Assembly (NCBI GenBank): GCA_900208305.1
Contig: OAPG01000008.1
Coordinates: forward strand, 558,001 to 622,000
Length of the DNA: 64,000 bases
Reading direction: 5' to 3'
DNA from: Melanopsichium pennsylvanicum
Taxonomy: Eukaryota; Basidiomycota; Ustilaginomycetes; Ustilaginales
Made by a program: the position numbers and the translations under genes. Shown piece after piece: positions 39,160-50,189 of this stretch. Position 1 is the stretch's first letter, and every line of letters begins with the position of its first letter. Under the pieces are notes generated by a model that did not search any database, was not told the DNA's origin, and worked only from the letters and a program-made list of their open reading frames with translations.

Positions 39160-42100
39160 TCACCAGAAGGAACACCAACCAACAAAGGCAACGCAAAGGT
39201 TTTCCTTGCTCGTTGCATCCTGAACCAGCCTTTCGATCTGGGCTGCTACACTCAATGATTCGTGCGGGTTGAAATCTCTGCCTGACAATTTGTTTTGAAT
39301 CCTCCTAACTACCTCTAGGGCTCGTTGATTTCTCATATCACCCTGATTTCCTCCTGCTGCTCCTGCTCCTGCTCCTCCAGGGGCGGCAATGGCGCCTGTG
39401 CCCGTTCCTGCTGCTGCCGCCGCGGCTTGTGATGCTGCACCACCACCACCACCGCCGCCGCCGCCTTGATCTGGATGATCTTGTCTCTGATTACTCGGCA
39501 CTGTGCCAGAAGCACCGATGTTGGCAGCGCCTGTGACTGCGCCAGTTGTACCACCTCCACCAACATTGTTTGACTTGACATTACCATTACCACCTACGGT
39601 ACCCACAGCTGCTGCAGCCTCATTCTCCTGTGCATCAGGAGCCCTTTCGGCGCCTTCCTCCGCCACCAAACGCCACGAAATCAACGGATCGTGAACAAAC
39701 GCCTCCAACAAGGCCAACACGGACTCCTTGTTATCCCTCAACACCCTCATCGTATTCTCCGCCGTCACCTTGAACGTACCCTTAATCCCTCCCACTTCCA
39801 TGGCATTGACCAACATCCTCGTCAACCTAAAAGGCACTTTTTCAGGGAATTTGGGTCGATGACAAGCGATTTCAAAACAATCTCCGAAATCGATATGTAC
39901 AATCTGTCCTGTAAGCCTGTCCAACAACAGGTTGCTCGGATGACGATCTCCAAGACCGAGAATGTACCCGGCAACCGAAGATACGGCAAGACTGCGCGTG
40001 TAGGCAAGTCGACGTTCGAGCCATGATTCAGAGTTGCGACTCTTGAGCCAAAGTACGCGATACAGATCTTGGCCAGGTGTGTTGTCCAGAGCGTATTCAA
40101 ACACTTCGACCTTTTGCATGAGTGTGAGATGGTCGTAATCGGGTGCCATCTGAAGCATTAAACGATGTTCAATGTTCAAGAGGATCTTGTGCTGTTCTCG
40201 ATACTCCTTGATGAGCACGTGAAGCGTGTCGGTGTTCTCCACCCAACCAATCATACCGGTATTGGGGGATAGAGGAATCACAGAGAAGCGCCGGATCTCG
40301 AGTCGGCGCTTGTAACTCTCACTGTCGACAGACAGAAGCGTATTGACCAAACCGAAAAGTTGCATGACTCGCTCGTCCTGACGCAGATCTTCATGACCCT
40401 TGAGCAGGTACTGGTACGTCTTGCCGTCAGATCCTTTCATCTTGAGTCGGCGTGGATGTTGCTTCGACGCAATGACCAGAACGATCTGTTCGAACCGTGT
40501 GATACACACAATCGGTTTGCCAGATTGATAGGTACCCGGCACCGCCAATTCGAGATCCCGCATCGCAAGCAGTTTAGGGCTGACATACTGAAGATCAAGC
40601 TGCACCGAATTGCCCGCAGGCAACTGCTTCGCGATCTTCTTGAACACGAGGTAGTAGAGATCCCACGCCTGATTTAGATCCGAAATGTCCCCGTATTGTC
40701 GGAATCGTCTTCCGCACTCTCTGGCTTCTGCCAGATCGCGACCGTGGGTTTGAGCAAATGACGTCTCGCGCAATGTCTCAGGCCCTTTCTCCAGAGCATC
40801 GTGGAGCGGCTCGAGCGTCGCAAACATGGCATCAATGTTGTGCTCGGTAAAGTAGAGTCTCGAAGCCTCTTCCAAACCTTCGTGCCACATTTCGTGCCAC
40901 AGGATCGCCACACGGATGAGTTCGTTGGACACCGACAGTGCTTGTTCCACCAGCACTGGCGAGTGTTCGCGTACGTTCTCCATGATGCCCATCGCCGCCT
41001 GAATGCGCATGTGGCTTGGACTCTTTGCTGCCACCGTAAGCGGATACACCAACGCTTGGGGATGTGCTAGTCCTACATCTGACAACAGATTGTGAATCAA
41101 TCGCCTCACTCTGGGCGAGGGAGCCGTAATCCTAGCAATGATCTGCGGAATAACCTCCAACCACGTGTCCACAATGACACTCGCAAAGCCTTCGCTGACG
41201 GCCTGACTCACATCTTCCTGATGCCCATACTTGAACCACAAAGTCAACAACCTCAATGTATCCTGCAAGCTGTTCCCACTCGCCAGCGCAATGGATCTGA
41301 AGAAACCTTGTACCGAGGGAACAATAGCTGCTGCGATCATCTGTGGCGTGAGTTGCTCGTTCCTCTCCTCGTGGTGCGAGATGATCTCGAAGTTGGCCAG
41401 CGCCCAAGCGTGCCATGCTTTGTACCAGTTTCGATCCAGCTCGGTGGCGCGACGGTACGATTCGATGACATTCGAATTGCCGTCAGTGACCCAATTTTCT
41501 CGAAGCGACATTTGCCATTCGCCCTGCTTGAAGTAGCAACGTGCGAGAAGGCGGGCGAATTCGCCAAGGCGCGGGGAGGATTGCCAGTCTTGAGTGACGA
41601 GATTACCATGTTCATCTACAGTGTGTACGCCAAGATCTTCGGCGAGGTTCAAGGTGAATTCTTGAAGGTAGCTGAGCGACTCGATACGAGCACCCGATGC
41701 CCACATGAATTTGAGATGCGCATAGATGACAGGTGGTGGTGCACTGGGACCGATGGGTGACCTAGCGTCGGCGTTGGTACGTTCGGGGCCCAGAAGCGAG
41801 TTGAGCGTTTTCTCTGCCAACACCATTCGGCCGGACTTGCGACAGAGATTGGCAAACTTAATCCACGTCTCGGTGTCGTCTGCTGGTGTCAGCACGATCG
41901 ATCGCACCGAGAGGATACGCTGCCATACCTCGACCTCTGGCTGGCAGCCCTTGAGACGCTTCATCCAAGTCGACCTGATGGTAGCCTGTCTGTCTGGCTG
42001 CTCCTTGTAGTCGAGCTTGTACGCAAGTGCCTCTTCGAGTTCCGAAAGCATCTGCGTTCGGACCATAAGGTCGTACGCCCTTCCGTAACTTTCGCTGATC

Positions 42101-45100
42101 AAGGCGGTAAGTTCGGAGTCAAGTGATTCTCTCGCCTTGGCGATCTGCTTGTTCGCTGCCGCTCTTTGCGATCTGTGCGTATGCAGGATCGCCCGATAGA
42201 AGGAACGTTCAGAAGAGTCGTTGCGCATGGCCGAAATGTAATCATCCATCGTATCCCACTGGCCCAACGACCAAGCGGCGGCAGCGGCGAGAGGGGCCAT
42301 GTGTCGACGGTCTTCCTGGTCAGCCCTGCCCCATTTCTGTTGCACAAGATCCGAAAGATGCTCCCACTCTCCCAAAGCGTGGAGGCAGCGCATCTTGCCG
42401 AACGCCACAGCATAGTCGCCTGGGTCGAGCATCGCCTTTCTGTCGTACGCAGCGAGTGCCTCCTCCCAGCGATGCAGCTTCTCATACCACTCTTCGTGAT
42501 GGGTGATGTCAAGATGCTCGCGAGCATAGGTAAGAGCACCGAAAGCAGCGTCGGATTGTTGAAGCTTGGTGTTAATGTCGATCAAGCTCTCCACAACCTG
42601 CGGCGAAGGATCGGTGAGAAATTCGGCTTCTTTGTAGTGGAGCGCTTTGGCATAGCTGTGGAACTTGTAAGCGCGATCGCCGAGCACGCGAATGTTGATG
42701 GGCAGCGCTTTGTCGTCGTGCTCCATGAATTCGGCTAAGTTGAGCAGCATGTGGACTACGTCGCCAGGCACTTCGGGCGCATCGAACGCTGTCTCCAAAG
42801 CCTTGACCAGGTCGCTCTGGTACTGTTCGTACAGCTCGGTCCAGCAAGAGACGAAGGCAACATTGAAGAGGCCATACGCCAAAGCTGGGTAGACATCCGC
42901 AAGACTTCTGCAAGCCCTCAATGCGTGACTCGGCGATTCACGCATGAATTCGACGGCCATCCTCCTCAACCATTCTTGCCAATCCTCACTGGTCGACACC
43001 TTGGACGTGTCCCAAGCTTGCTTCAGATGCTGTTGGTTGACAGTCATTTTGTTCGCCTCGGCCTGGGGCGATTCGTCGACCTTGCTGCCCAGTGCGCTGT
43101 CGGCTCCCGAAAGATCTTGCGGAAGTCGCTCACCATTGAGCAGCTTGGTTACGAGCTGATCGTACGTTGTATGCTGAATGCGGTTCTGCACAAGTACCTT
43201 GTTGACCACAGGAATGAAGATAGCGTACGAAGCACCGAGCTGCACCACCAGTGCCGAGAGCGTTTCCATGACGGCATTGCGGATCTCGGTACTGCCTGTG
43301 GGCAGTACACGCACCAACGGATGGATGACGCGTGATGCGTGGTCGCAAAAGCTCACCTTACGGGAAAGGTTGCCAACCGTCAGAATAGCTGACTTCCTCA
43401 GCGTCGAAGAGGCATCCTGACGTTCAAACAGTTTGACGATCACTGGCAACACAAGATGCAGATACTCTTCGATATTAGATCCAAATACGTGGAACGCTTG
43501 CAGAATGCGGAGCAAGGTAGGTTGACGCTTGGCAGTGATCTCCCCATCGAGCGTCTGGAGCATGTTGGGCAGCAAGATGGGCAAGTAAGACTTGAATTCA
43601 CCCTCCAAGGCCTTTGCCACGGCTTCGACGAGTGAAACGATTGTCAACTGGATGCTCGAGTTAGGGTTCCAATTCTCTTGCACCAGTTCGAAGATCGGTT
43701 CGAGGTAACTCCGAACGTGCTGCTTGATGATGGAGATGAGAATGGCGAGCTGCTGGAAGTAGAATTCGGAGAGACCTGTGCCGCAGGTGCGAATGACATT
43801 GAGAAATGCTGGGATGATCTGTGGAAGGAACGTGACGCATTTAAGACCTTGGGTCTTGAACATGTACATAATCGCTTCAATGACGGCATGGTGGTGAGTC
43901 GAGAGCGAGGGATCCTTGAGGATGGTGATGAGCGCGTCGATGGCGATGTTCTGGTAGTAGTCATCTGTCGATGTGCCGATCGCAAGGGCGAGCTCAAAGA
44001 GGTCGGTGCCGCTTCCTTTGGATGTCTCGTCCTGTCCTTCGTCGCCGTTCTTCTCGAGGAGCTTGTATCGGTACGGATCCAACGCTCCCAGAATACCCAT
44101 GACCCTGATTGTTTCGCGACGGACAGGCTTGGACTGCTCTGTTTTCAAGATCTTGACGACGGTGCCGAGCAGGTTCCTGTATGTTAAATAAGGATTGACG
44201 ACGTGACCCGTGTTGGAAGCAACCAGACCGAGCGTCTTCAAGGCCGCATCTCTCTTGGCAGTCGATGAGCCGGGAGCAGTGCTCGAGAGCTGGTCGATGG
44301 CCAGTCGCATGAGCTGATCCACGTTGGGCGCAAGATCCTCGCCACCGACCTTGGCCAGCTCACCAAGACACTCCATCACCCTAGCCGCCACACCGACACT
44401 CGGGTCATTCGCTTTCGGCAGCAACACTTCAAGCATCGGCAGCGCATAGGACTTGACAAGTCTCTGACTCGCGCGCACCACCTCGGTGAGCAACTTGGCA
44501 GCCTCCTCCTTGTGTCTGCTGACGGTTGAGTATTCGAGTTCTGTGAGCAGTTGGATCAGAGCTTTGCGGAGAGATGGCATGACATAGGCAGGATTGTGCT
44601 TGGCCAGACGACCGATGATGACGATAGCCACTTCCCTCACTTTGAACTTTTCATCATTGAGGGCAATGAAGAGCGAACGGACATACTCGGATTGAGCGAG
44701 ATGGCGGTCGAACTGCTCCTGTGTGCCAAACTTGCTCAACACTGTCCATCGCAGCTCCGGATCCGGATCGGCGATTCCGACGGTCATGAGCTTGTCGAGC
44801 ACGTCGTTGACCACCTCGATGGCATGCATGCTAGTCTGACGGCAGATGGGATCGTTGACGAAAAGATCAGCGCAAGTCTCAGCGGCTGCTTGGCGAACTG
44901 CTGCATGATCATCCTCGAGGTAAGGGAGCGTGCAATTTCGAACGAATTCGTTGAGAATGTGTCCCTGGAAGTCAAATCTGCCGAGTGTCTGAAGGGCTAC
45001 TGTGATTGTTTCGACACCTCTGGACTCGACTGTTTGTGCAGCGACCACGTCGCGACTGGCGTTTGCTGAGGGACGCAAGCTCGCCGGTGCGCCAAGCGGG

Positions 45101-46443
45101 CGGTATGGCTGACCAATGAGCGTCATGGACAGCATATCGAGCAGTCGATCCTGGACCACCTTCATCAGTGGAGGAATAGCCTTGACGATCCCATCGAGCG
45201 CTGTAACAAGCGGGATGCTGAGTCCGCACGAGAACATGAGGTCCAGCAGATCGTGCATGTATCTTGTGAGATGCGGGCCGACGGCGGTTGCCAGGTGTCC
45301 GACGCACAAGAAGATGGGCCCTTCTGGTGGAGCGTTCTTCTTACCACGCATCTGCAAACCTTCCTTGACACAAGCCAGCACGGATTCGATGAAAGGATTC
45401 ATCCTGGGGCCCATGGCTGCTGCCACAAAGCCGATGGTCTCGAATGTCTGCGCCGACTCTTTTGGCGAACGATCCTTCTCCTTCCTAAGCTGCTCTGTGA
45501 GGATGCCCATGACGGCGCCAAGATGTTCATCGGCAAAGTAGACGGGATCATACCTGGCAAGAACCGGAACCAGATTTGTGATGGTGCGCCTGATGAGGGG
45601 GTCGCGATGCTTGTGCAAACGAAAGACGAGTTCGCACGCCCTCTGGAAGCGGTTGCGCATAAACGTTTTCGAGTGTTGCAAGAGCTGTTGGACTGCGAGC
45701 AGACTGCCGTGGATGGCTTCTGCCGTACTCATCCTAAGTCCCTTTTCTGCTTCCTCGTAGATGGATTCGAAAAAGTGGCTGCCCATCTGCTTCTCTCTGG
45801 CAGCGATGATGCCGAGACAGGCACCCATGGCTTCGGCTGCACCTTCTCTGACGATGACACGTAAGTCTCGCAGTGCTACCCAGATGCGATCGAGTACTCG
45901 TGGTACGTACGGGTGGAACTGTTGAGGCACCTTTTTGGCGATTTCTCTGATGATGAGGACGGCGGCATAACGACCGGATTCATTGCGATCACCAGCTTGC
46001 AAAAAGTCTAGCGCTCGGAGCACTTCGTATTCGATGAATTGCTCGCCCAAGGACTGACCACCGTGGTACGCAACCCTTCCGAGGGCTCGGGATGCGGCGA
46101 TCATGACGGAAGCATCGTTGCACGGCAAGTTTGGTTTTAGGTACTGATAGAAACGGTAGAGACGTGCGCTATTGTCCTCGCTCTCTTGTTCAATGAGGTC
46201 TTCGATGACGACAATGCCACCGAGCTTTTCGTGTACATGCTGGGAGTGCGTGAGTTCAAAGATTCTGCGGTGGAGTTCACTGTTGAAGGCAGAGAGGCTG
46301 TCGCCTTTAAGTTCGGAGACGACGAAAGCAACGTGCGATTTGAGCTCTTCCCCGGCCGCTTGGCGAGCTGCATCATCTCTGCTTTTGAGACCGGTAAAGA
46401 TGCGATTGAGCGCATCGCTCTGATGCACGCCGAGGGCCGACAT
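39160..46443 (-). CDS. TOR: TOR kinase (PI3K-related protein kinase)
   Basis: A 2427-residue single-exon TOR catalytic subunit, the core of TORC1 and/or TORC2, controlling growth by nutrient status. The N-terminal two thirds are HEAT repeats. The FAT domain covers roughly 1240-1790. The FRB domain includes LEEASRLYF with the rapamycin/FKBP12-sensitive Ser1861. The kinase domain has YLLKGHEDLRQDERVMQLFG, the catalytic loop GLGDRHPSNLLLD (D2166) and VHIDFGDCFE. A Gly/Ala/Asn-rich insert of about 105 residues (around 2260-2370) lies between the kinase domain and FATC. The C-terminal FATC ends NLCVAFVGWCSFW, matching the conserved membrane-interacting tail. Start: the first ATG, MSALGVHQSD. An intact Ser in FRB suggests rapamycin sensitivity, by analogy. 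Confidence 0.97.
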   Translation of the reverse strand: MSALGVHQSDALNRIFTGLKSRDDAARQAAGEELKSHVAFVVSELKGDSLSAFNSELHRRIFELTHSQHVHEKLGGIVVIEDLIEQESEDNSARLYRFYQYLKPNLPCNDASVMIAASRALGRVAYHGGQSLGEQFIEYEVLRALDFLQAGDRNESGRYAAVLIIREIAKKVPQQFHPYVPRVLDRIWVALRDLRVIVREGAAEAMGACLGIIAAREKQMGSHFFESIYEEAEKGLRMSTAEAIHGSLLAVQQLLQHSKTFMRNRFQRACELVFRLHKHRDPLIRRTITNLVPVLARYDPVYFADEHLGAVMGILTEQLRKEKDRSPKESAQTFETIGFVAAAMGPRMNPFIESVLACVKEGLQMRGKKNAPPEGPIFLCVGHLATAVGPHLTRYMHDLLDLMFSCGLSIPLVTALDGIVKAIPPLMKVVQDRLLDMLSMTLIGQPYRPLGAPASLRPSANASRDVVAAQTVESRGVETITVALQTLGRFDFQGHILNEFVRNCTLPYLEDDHAAVRQAAAETCADLFVNDPICRQTSMHAIEVVNDVLDKLMTVGIADPDPELRWTVLSKFGTQEQFDRHLAQSEYVRSLFIALNDEKFKVREVAIVIIGRLAKHNPAYVMPSLRKALIQLLTELEYSTVSRHKEEAAKLLTEVVRASQRLVKSYALPMLEVLLPKANDPSVGVAARVMECLGELAKVGGEDLAPNVDQLMRLAIDQLSSTAPGSSTAKRDAALKTLGLVASNTGHVVNPYLTYRNLLGTVVKILKTEQSKPVRRETIRVMGILGALDPYRYKLLEKNGDEGQDETSKGSGTDLFELALAIGTSTDDYYQNIAIDALITILKDPSLSTHHHAVIEAIMYMFKTQGLKCVTFLPQIIPAFLNVIRTCGTGLSEFYFQQLAILISIIKQHVRSYLEPIFELVQENWNPNSSIQLTIVSLVEAVAKALEGEFKSYLPILLPNMLQTLDGEITAKRQPTLLRILQAFHVFGSNIEEYLHLVLPVIVKLFERQDASSTLRKSAILTVGNLSRKVSFCDHASRVIHPLVRVLPTGSTEIRNAVMETLSALVVQLGASYAIFIPVVNKVLVQNRIQHTTYDQLVTKLLNGERLPQDLSGADSALGSKVDESPQAEANKMTVNQQHLKQAWDTSKVSTSEDWQEWLRRMAVEFMRESPSHALRACRSLADVYPALAYGLFNVAFVSCWTELYEQYQSDLVKALETAFDAPEVPGDVVHMLLNLAEFMEHDDKALPINIRVLGDRAYKFHSYAKALHYKEAEFLTDPSPQVVESLIDINTKLQQSDAAFGALTYAREHLDITHHEEWYEKLHRWEEALAAYDRKAMLDPGDYAVAFGKMRCLHALGEWEHLSDLVQQKWGRADQEDRRHMAPLAAAAAWSLGQWDTMDDYISAMRNDSSERSFYRAILHTHRSQRAAANKQIAKARESLDSELTALISESYGRAYDLMVRTQMLSELEEALAYKLDYKEQPDRQATIRSTWMKRLKGCQPEVEVWQRILSVRSIVLTPADDTETWIKFANLCRKSGRMVLAEKTLNSLLGPERTNADARSPIGPSAPPPVIYAHLKFMWASGARIESLSYLQEFTLNLAEDLGVHTVDEHGNLVTQDWQSSPRLGEFARLLARCYFKQGEWQMSLRENWVTDGNSNVIESYRRATELDRNWYKAWHAWALANFEIISHHEERNEQLTPQMIAAAIVPSVQGFFRSIALASGNSLQDTLRLLTLWFKYGHQEDVSQAVSEGFASVIVDTWLEVIPQIIARITAPSPRVRRLIHNLLSDVGLAHPQALVYPLTVAAKSPSHMRIQAAMGIMENVREHSPVLVEQALSVSNELIRVAILWHEMWHEGLEEASRLYFTEHNIDAMFATLEPLHDALEKGPETLRETSFAQTHGRDLAEARECGRRFRQYGDISDLNQAWDLYYLVFKKIAKQLPAGNSVQLDLQYVSPKLLAMRDLELAVPGTYQSGKPIVCITRFEQIVLVIASKQHPRRLKMKGSDGKTYQYLLKGHEDLRQDERVMQLFGLVNTLLSVDSESYKRRLEIRRFSVIPLSPNTGMIGWVENTDTLHVLIKEYREQHKILLNIEHRLMLQMAPDYDHLTLMQKVEVFEYALDNTPGQDLYRVLWLKSRNSESWLERRLAYTRSLAVSSVAGYILGLGDRHPSNLLLDRLTGQIVHIDFGDCFEIACHRPKFPEKVPFRLTRMLVNAMEVGGIKGTFKVTAENTMRVLRDNKESVLALLEAFVHDPLISWRLVAEEGAERAPDAQENEAAAAVGTVGGNGNVKSNNVGGGGTTGAVTGAANIGASGTVPSNQRQDHPDQGGGGGGGGGAASQAAAAAAGTGTGAIAAPGGAGAGAAGGNQGDMRNQRALEVVRRIQNKLSGRDFNPHESLSVAAQIERLVQDATSKENLCVAFVGWCSFW

Positions 46444-47303
46444 GATATGTGAAGTGATACCTTGCTAGCGAGCAAGGAAGTCAGAGGCGAACGCTACTGA
46501 TTCGTGTGTTCAATTTGAAGTCATCTTCGATGCCGAAGCGGCTCGACGATGGGATGTTGTGAAGGTGATCTTGAGTATTGGTGAGCTGTTATGGTTTGGT
46601 GGAAGGGTGCGCGTCCCTTCGGATGTTGAAAACAATGGCTGAGTCTGTCGATATTGACACCAGCTCGATAAGTTGCAGTATGATGAAATTATAGAGGTGC
46701 GATGAGAAGAGTGTGGTGATGGAGAAAGGGTCTTGATGAGCATTGCATGTGTGTGTTTGTGTAAGGGTTTAGTAAATAAATAAAATAAAGTACGCTTTCG
46801 GTGATCAAAGTCGAAACACAATTTTTAGTTGTTGGTCCAAGCGATTCTGTGAATTCCTAACCGCAACAACTACTTACGTGTGACTCTCGAGTGGAACCAC
46901 AATTTTACGGTGCGTGGCTAAATGTGATTGTGATTGAGCAGCAAAGCTTGTCCCACAATCACGAATCGAAAGCTTTTTTGCATCAGAAACCTAAGATCTC
47001 GATTTTTACTGCTCACCCTGGCAATTCTCTCTCTCTCCCGATTCTGACCCGATGGGTCTGAGCCCGTTCTCCAAATCCAACAACATTTCCAACCATGGTG
47101 TACTCTCTGTATACTGACTCTGTGACTGTATTTCAGCTCGCACACGCACACCAAACATTCTGATATCTGCAACACATTCACGTATACACAGCACCCTGTT
47201 CTTTTTGATCGGCTTTCAAATGTACAAGACTTGAAAGGAGAGCGATAAAGTAGGCTGACTACCTTGAAACATGCCCTTCATTTCCACACAAAGTGATTTT
47301 TAT
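46444..47303 (-). promoter_or_regulatory. TOR promoter and DHODH 3' flank
   Basis: 860 bp between two minus-strand genes. It contains a TAAATAAATAAAATAAAG tract near 46770-46788 and a CTCTCTCTC run near 47028. No gene is recognised. Confidence 0.45.
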
Positions 47304-49337
47304 TTAGACAACGCGAACCTTGTCGATCAACCCATATGCTCTGTTCTTTGCATTCTCCTCTGCTTGTCCCACTCTCCCTTCCACTGTCTCACCAAACACT
47401 TTCTTGGTCTTGTCCTTCACCTCCACCTTCATATTGGGCACTTTGGGATCTCGCAACACTTGCTCTGCCTTTTCCACCTGTTTCTCGCCTTGGGTTGTCG
47501 TCCATGTTGATTTATCCTTACCCTCTTTGTCCAACCTGTTCGACTTTGGTGCGGAAACAGTTGTCTCTTCTCCCGCAGCAAACTCGAGTCCCAATGCAGA
47601 ATGCGCCTTCTGGATTAAATCAAAGTATCCTGCATCGCTCTCACGAGTGGGTAGGAAACTCTTCAAATTGTCCTTGGTCAAAGGTGTGCTGATTCCAAGT
47701 TTGGATCGCAATCCATCGAGTTCAAGTTTGACGCTCGCGACCGATTTTTTGAACGCAGTGTCCGAGCCAGGATGAAGACCCGTTGCCACTTGAGCGTTGG
47801 GGGCTGAGATGCTGATGTTGGACAGATCGACACCAGAGCCGACAATCTCTTTCCATGTTGTACCTTGGGCTTTGAGCAGGTCCACCAGTTCGTCCTTGAT
47901 TCGTCGCGGAAGACCAACGCCCTGGTATCCGAACGACGTGTACAGCTCAATGGCGCTAGCACCTGCCTTTGCGTAATCCAGCGCGTCTTGACCAGAAGCG
48001 ATGCCACCGCACCCAATGATGGGCAGCTTTCCTTGCAAACGTTGGTTCACAGTGGTCAACGCTTTGAGAGCGAGCGGCTTGACGGGGGGACCCGAAAGGC
48101 CTCCGGTTTCACGCACGTGTTCCGACGAGCGCAAAAAAGCAGGTCGCGAGATGGTGGTGTTGCTGATCACCAATCCATCGATGCCACTCTTTAGCGCCGC
48201 ATCTGCCACGTCGTGCAACTCGTCCTCGGTGAGGTCGGGTGCGATCTTGACTAGCAAAGGCACTTGGATCTTTTTATCCGAAAAACTGAGGTGCGATTCG
48301 ACCATGCTGTTTCGAGCCTTGACCACCTTGGTGAGCAGATCTTCAAGAACACCGCGACGCTGCAAGCGGCGAAGACCGGGAGTGTTGGGGCTGGAAACGT
48401 TGACGATGATCATATCGGCGTAGGGACCAAGTCTTTCAACACCTTTGACATAGTCATCGACGGATTCTTCGGGCGATGTCTTGTTCTTGCCCAAGTTGAT
48501 GCCGAGCATCTTGGCAGGTCGCAGCGAACGAGGCAGATCGGTGGCATCCACGAACGCGGATGTGCTCTTTGGATGCGCCGCGATCAATTGCCTCGCATCG
48601 GGAGTTGCAGAGTCGGGAGAAGACACGAGCGCATCTTGCAACGATGCCACGCTGGACGAGTGGAGCAACCATCTTCGAACACGATCTCTGAGACGGCTGA
48701 GGATGACGTTATGTCCCTCGGAGTTGAAGCCAAATCTGTTGATGCAAGCATTATCCTCGATGAGACGGAAGTAGCGAGGTTGAGGATTGCCTGGTTGAGG
48801 TTCAGGAGTGACACTTCCGATTTCAACAAAGCCAAAGCCGAGGTCAAGCAGACCATCGATGGCTTCTGCTTGTTTGTCAAACCCAGCAGCCAAACCGATG
48901 GGATTGGACAATTTGCGGCCAAAGAGTTCAGTTTGGAGCACAGCATCGTCATCAACGAGGTCTCGGGGTGCGAGACCTGTTTCGAGCATCTTGATGGCTA
49001 GCTTCTGAGCCGATTCGGGGTCTGCAAAGGCTTTGAGTGCGGGGATGGCAATCCAGCGGTGGATGGCAGAACGCGAATCAGCATAGTAGGCGACACCAAG
49101 CGTACCAGCAGCGAGGGCAAAGACGAGGTAGATGAATTGCTTTGTGCGGGCGAGAGGAGTTGGCGAGGATCGAGTGAAGAGCGTGCGTCGACCAAGCTGA
49201 GCAGCGAAGGGAGATGCAGCTGCTGGTGCAAGCATGGAAGTTGCGTTTGGTGCACGAATAGCGGTGCGCAATGTTGAGGAGACCAGAGGGATGCGTGCCA
49301 CGATGGCAGCTGCATGAGCGCTGCGTGAAGCAAGCAT
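47304..49337 (-). CDS. DHODH: Dihydroorotate dehydrogenase, mitochondrial class 2, with C-terminal extension
   Basis: Fourth enzyme of pyrimidine synthesis, oxidising dihydroorotate to orotate with quinone as acceptor at the inner mitochondrial membrane. A basic targeting sequence (MLASRSAHAAAIVARIPLVS) and one membrane span (FIYLVFALAAGTLGVAYYA, about 65-85) are followed by an alpha/beta barrel: GLAAGFDKQAEAIDGL, GFVEIGSVTPEPQPGNPQPR, NRFGFNSEGH, NLGKNKTSPE, VNVSSPNTPGLRRL with the class 2 catalytic Ser316, and IIGCGGIASGQDALDYAKAG with the FMN phosphate site. The barrel ends near residue 490. About 190 further residues, mostly hydrophilic and Lys/Glu-rich, have no counterpart in animal or yeast enzymes, which are about 400-450 long. 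The protein is 677 residues from ATG 49337; the longer reading starts at TTG. Class 2 enzymes are known fungicide targets. Confidence 0.94.
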   Translation of the reverse strand: MLASRSAHAAAIVARIPLVSSTLRTAIRAPNATSMLAPAAASPFAAQLGRRTLFTRSSPTPLARTKQFIYLVFALAAGTLGVAYYADSRSAIHRWIAIPALKAFADPESAQKLAIKMLETGLAPRDLVDDDAVLQTELFGRKLSNPIGLAAGFDKQAEAIDGLLDLGFGFVEIGSVTPEPQPGNPQPRYFRLIEDNACINRFGFNSEGHNVILSRLRDRVRRWLLHSSSVASLQDALVSSPDSATPDARQLIAAHPKSTSAFVDATDLPRSLRPAKMLGINLGKNKTSPEESVDDYVKGVERLGPYADMIIVNVSSPNTPGLRRLQRRGVLEDLLTKVVKARNSMVESHLSFSDKKIQVPLLVKIAPDLTEDELHDVADAALKSGIDGLVISNTTISRPAFLRSSEHVRETGGLSGPPVKPLALKALTTVNQRLQGKLPIIGCGGIASGQDALDYAKAGASAIELYTSFGYQGVGLPRRIKDELVDLLKAQGTTWKEIVGSGVDLSNISISAPNAQVATGLHPGSDTAFKKSVASVKLELDGLRSKLGISTPLTKDNLKSFLPTRESDAGYFDLIQKAHSALGLEFAAGEETTVSAPKSNRLDKEGKDKSTWTTTQGEKQVEKAEQVLRDPKVPNMKVEVKDKTKKVFGETVEGRVGQAEENAKNRAYGLIDKVRVV

Positions 49338-50189
49338 CTTGACCAAGGCTAAACTCTATGTGAACAACGAGTTGTAGTGGTAGTGATTGGGAATAAGATC
49401 TAAAGTGTGGTGGATGTCGAGGTGTTCAAGAATGCATGTTGCTCGTGCGCAGTGTCTGATGATTGGGAATTCCCACTTTCTTCCGAGATGCCAACGTTGA
49501 GGTCATCGCTCGCTCTTTGGCATCTCATAACTCTTCTGCTGTTTGCTATTGCTCGTTTGTACGACGCTGATTCGTGATTTGTCTGTGTAGAACCGCACTC
49601 CCGATCTTGGTATGGCTGAAACTTCCGATTTTCCGATTGTAGATGCGCTCTACACGTGACATGTATGAGAAGCTCCACTTTTTGGATCACAAACAAATCA
49701 TATCAGTTGTGTGTCACTTTTCCTCACACTCTAATTTACATGACATCGTCCCGGTACAAGGTCACCACACTCGAAGGCAAACATCAACATCACTTCGGGA
49801 CATAGTTCAAAAGCTGGCCGAACAAGGCAGCCTAATGCCTTAAGCGCACGATCCGAACTCCTAAACGAGACCTAAAATAAGTCCAGACACTCACCGCGCT
49901 TTCCACCTTCATCAAGCGAAACACATCACGAAATCCATTTCTTCTCGATAGGTCAGACGTTTTCAGTCTCGCACTCGAGACTATTGCATGCATTTTCAAA
50001 GCCTCAACCAAGACACAAACTGTCTCACTGATCTCCTCCTTAATCTACATCTGCGATCAGACCTGCAGCAAGCCTCTTCTTTTCCACCACCACCAAAACC
50101 CTTCGGATATCCTTTTCTTCCTTGCCCGGCTTCGCAACTCGAATCACATTTATACACACACGCACTCTCTCTCTCCCTCGCTCTCCATC
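49338..50189. promoter_or_regulatory. Divergent promoter region DHODH / LSM8
   Basis: 852 bp between DHODH (minus) and LSM8 (plus). The 30 bp before LSM8 are CTCTCTCTC-rich with the ATG in CATCATGTC. No gene is seen. Confidence 0.45.
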
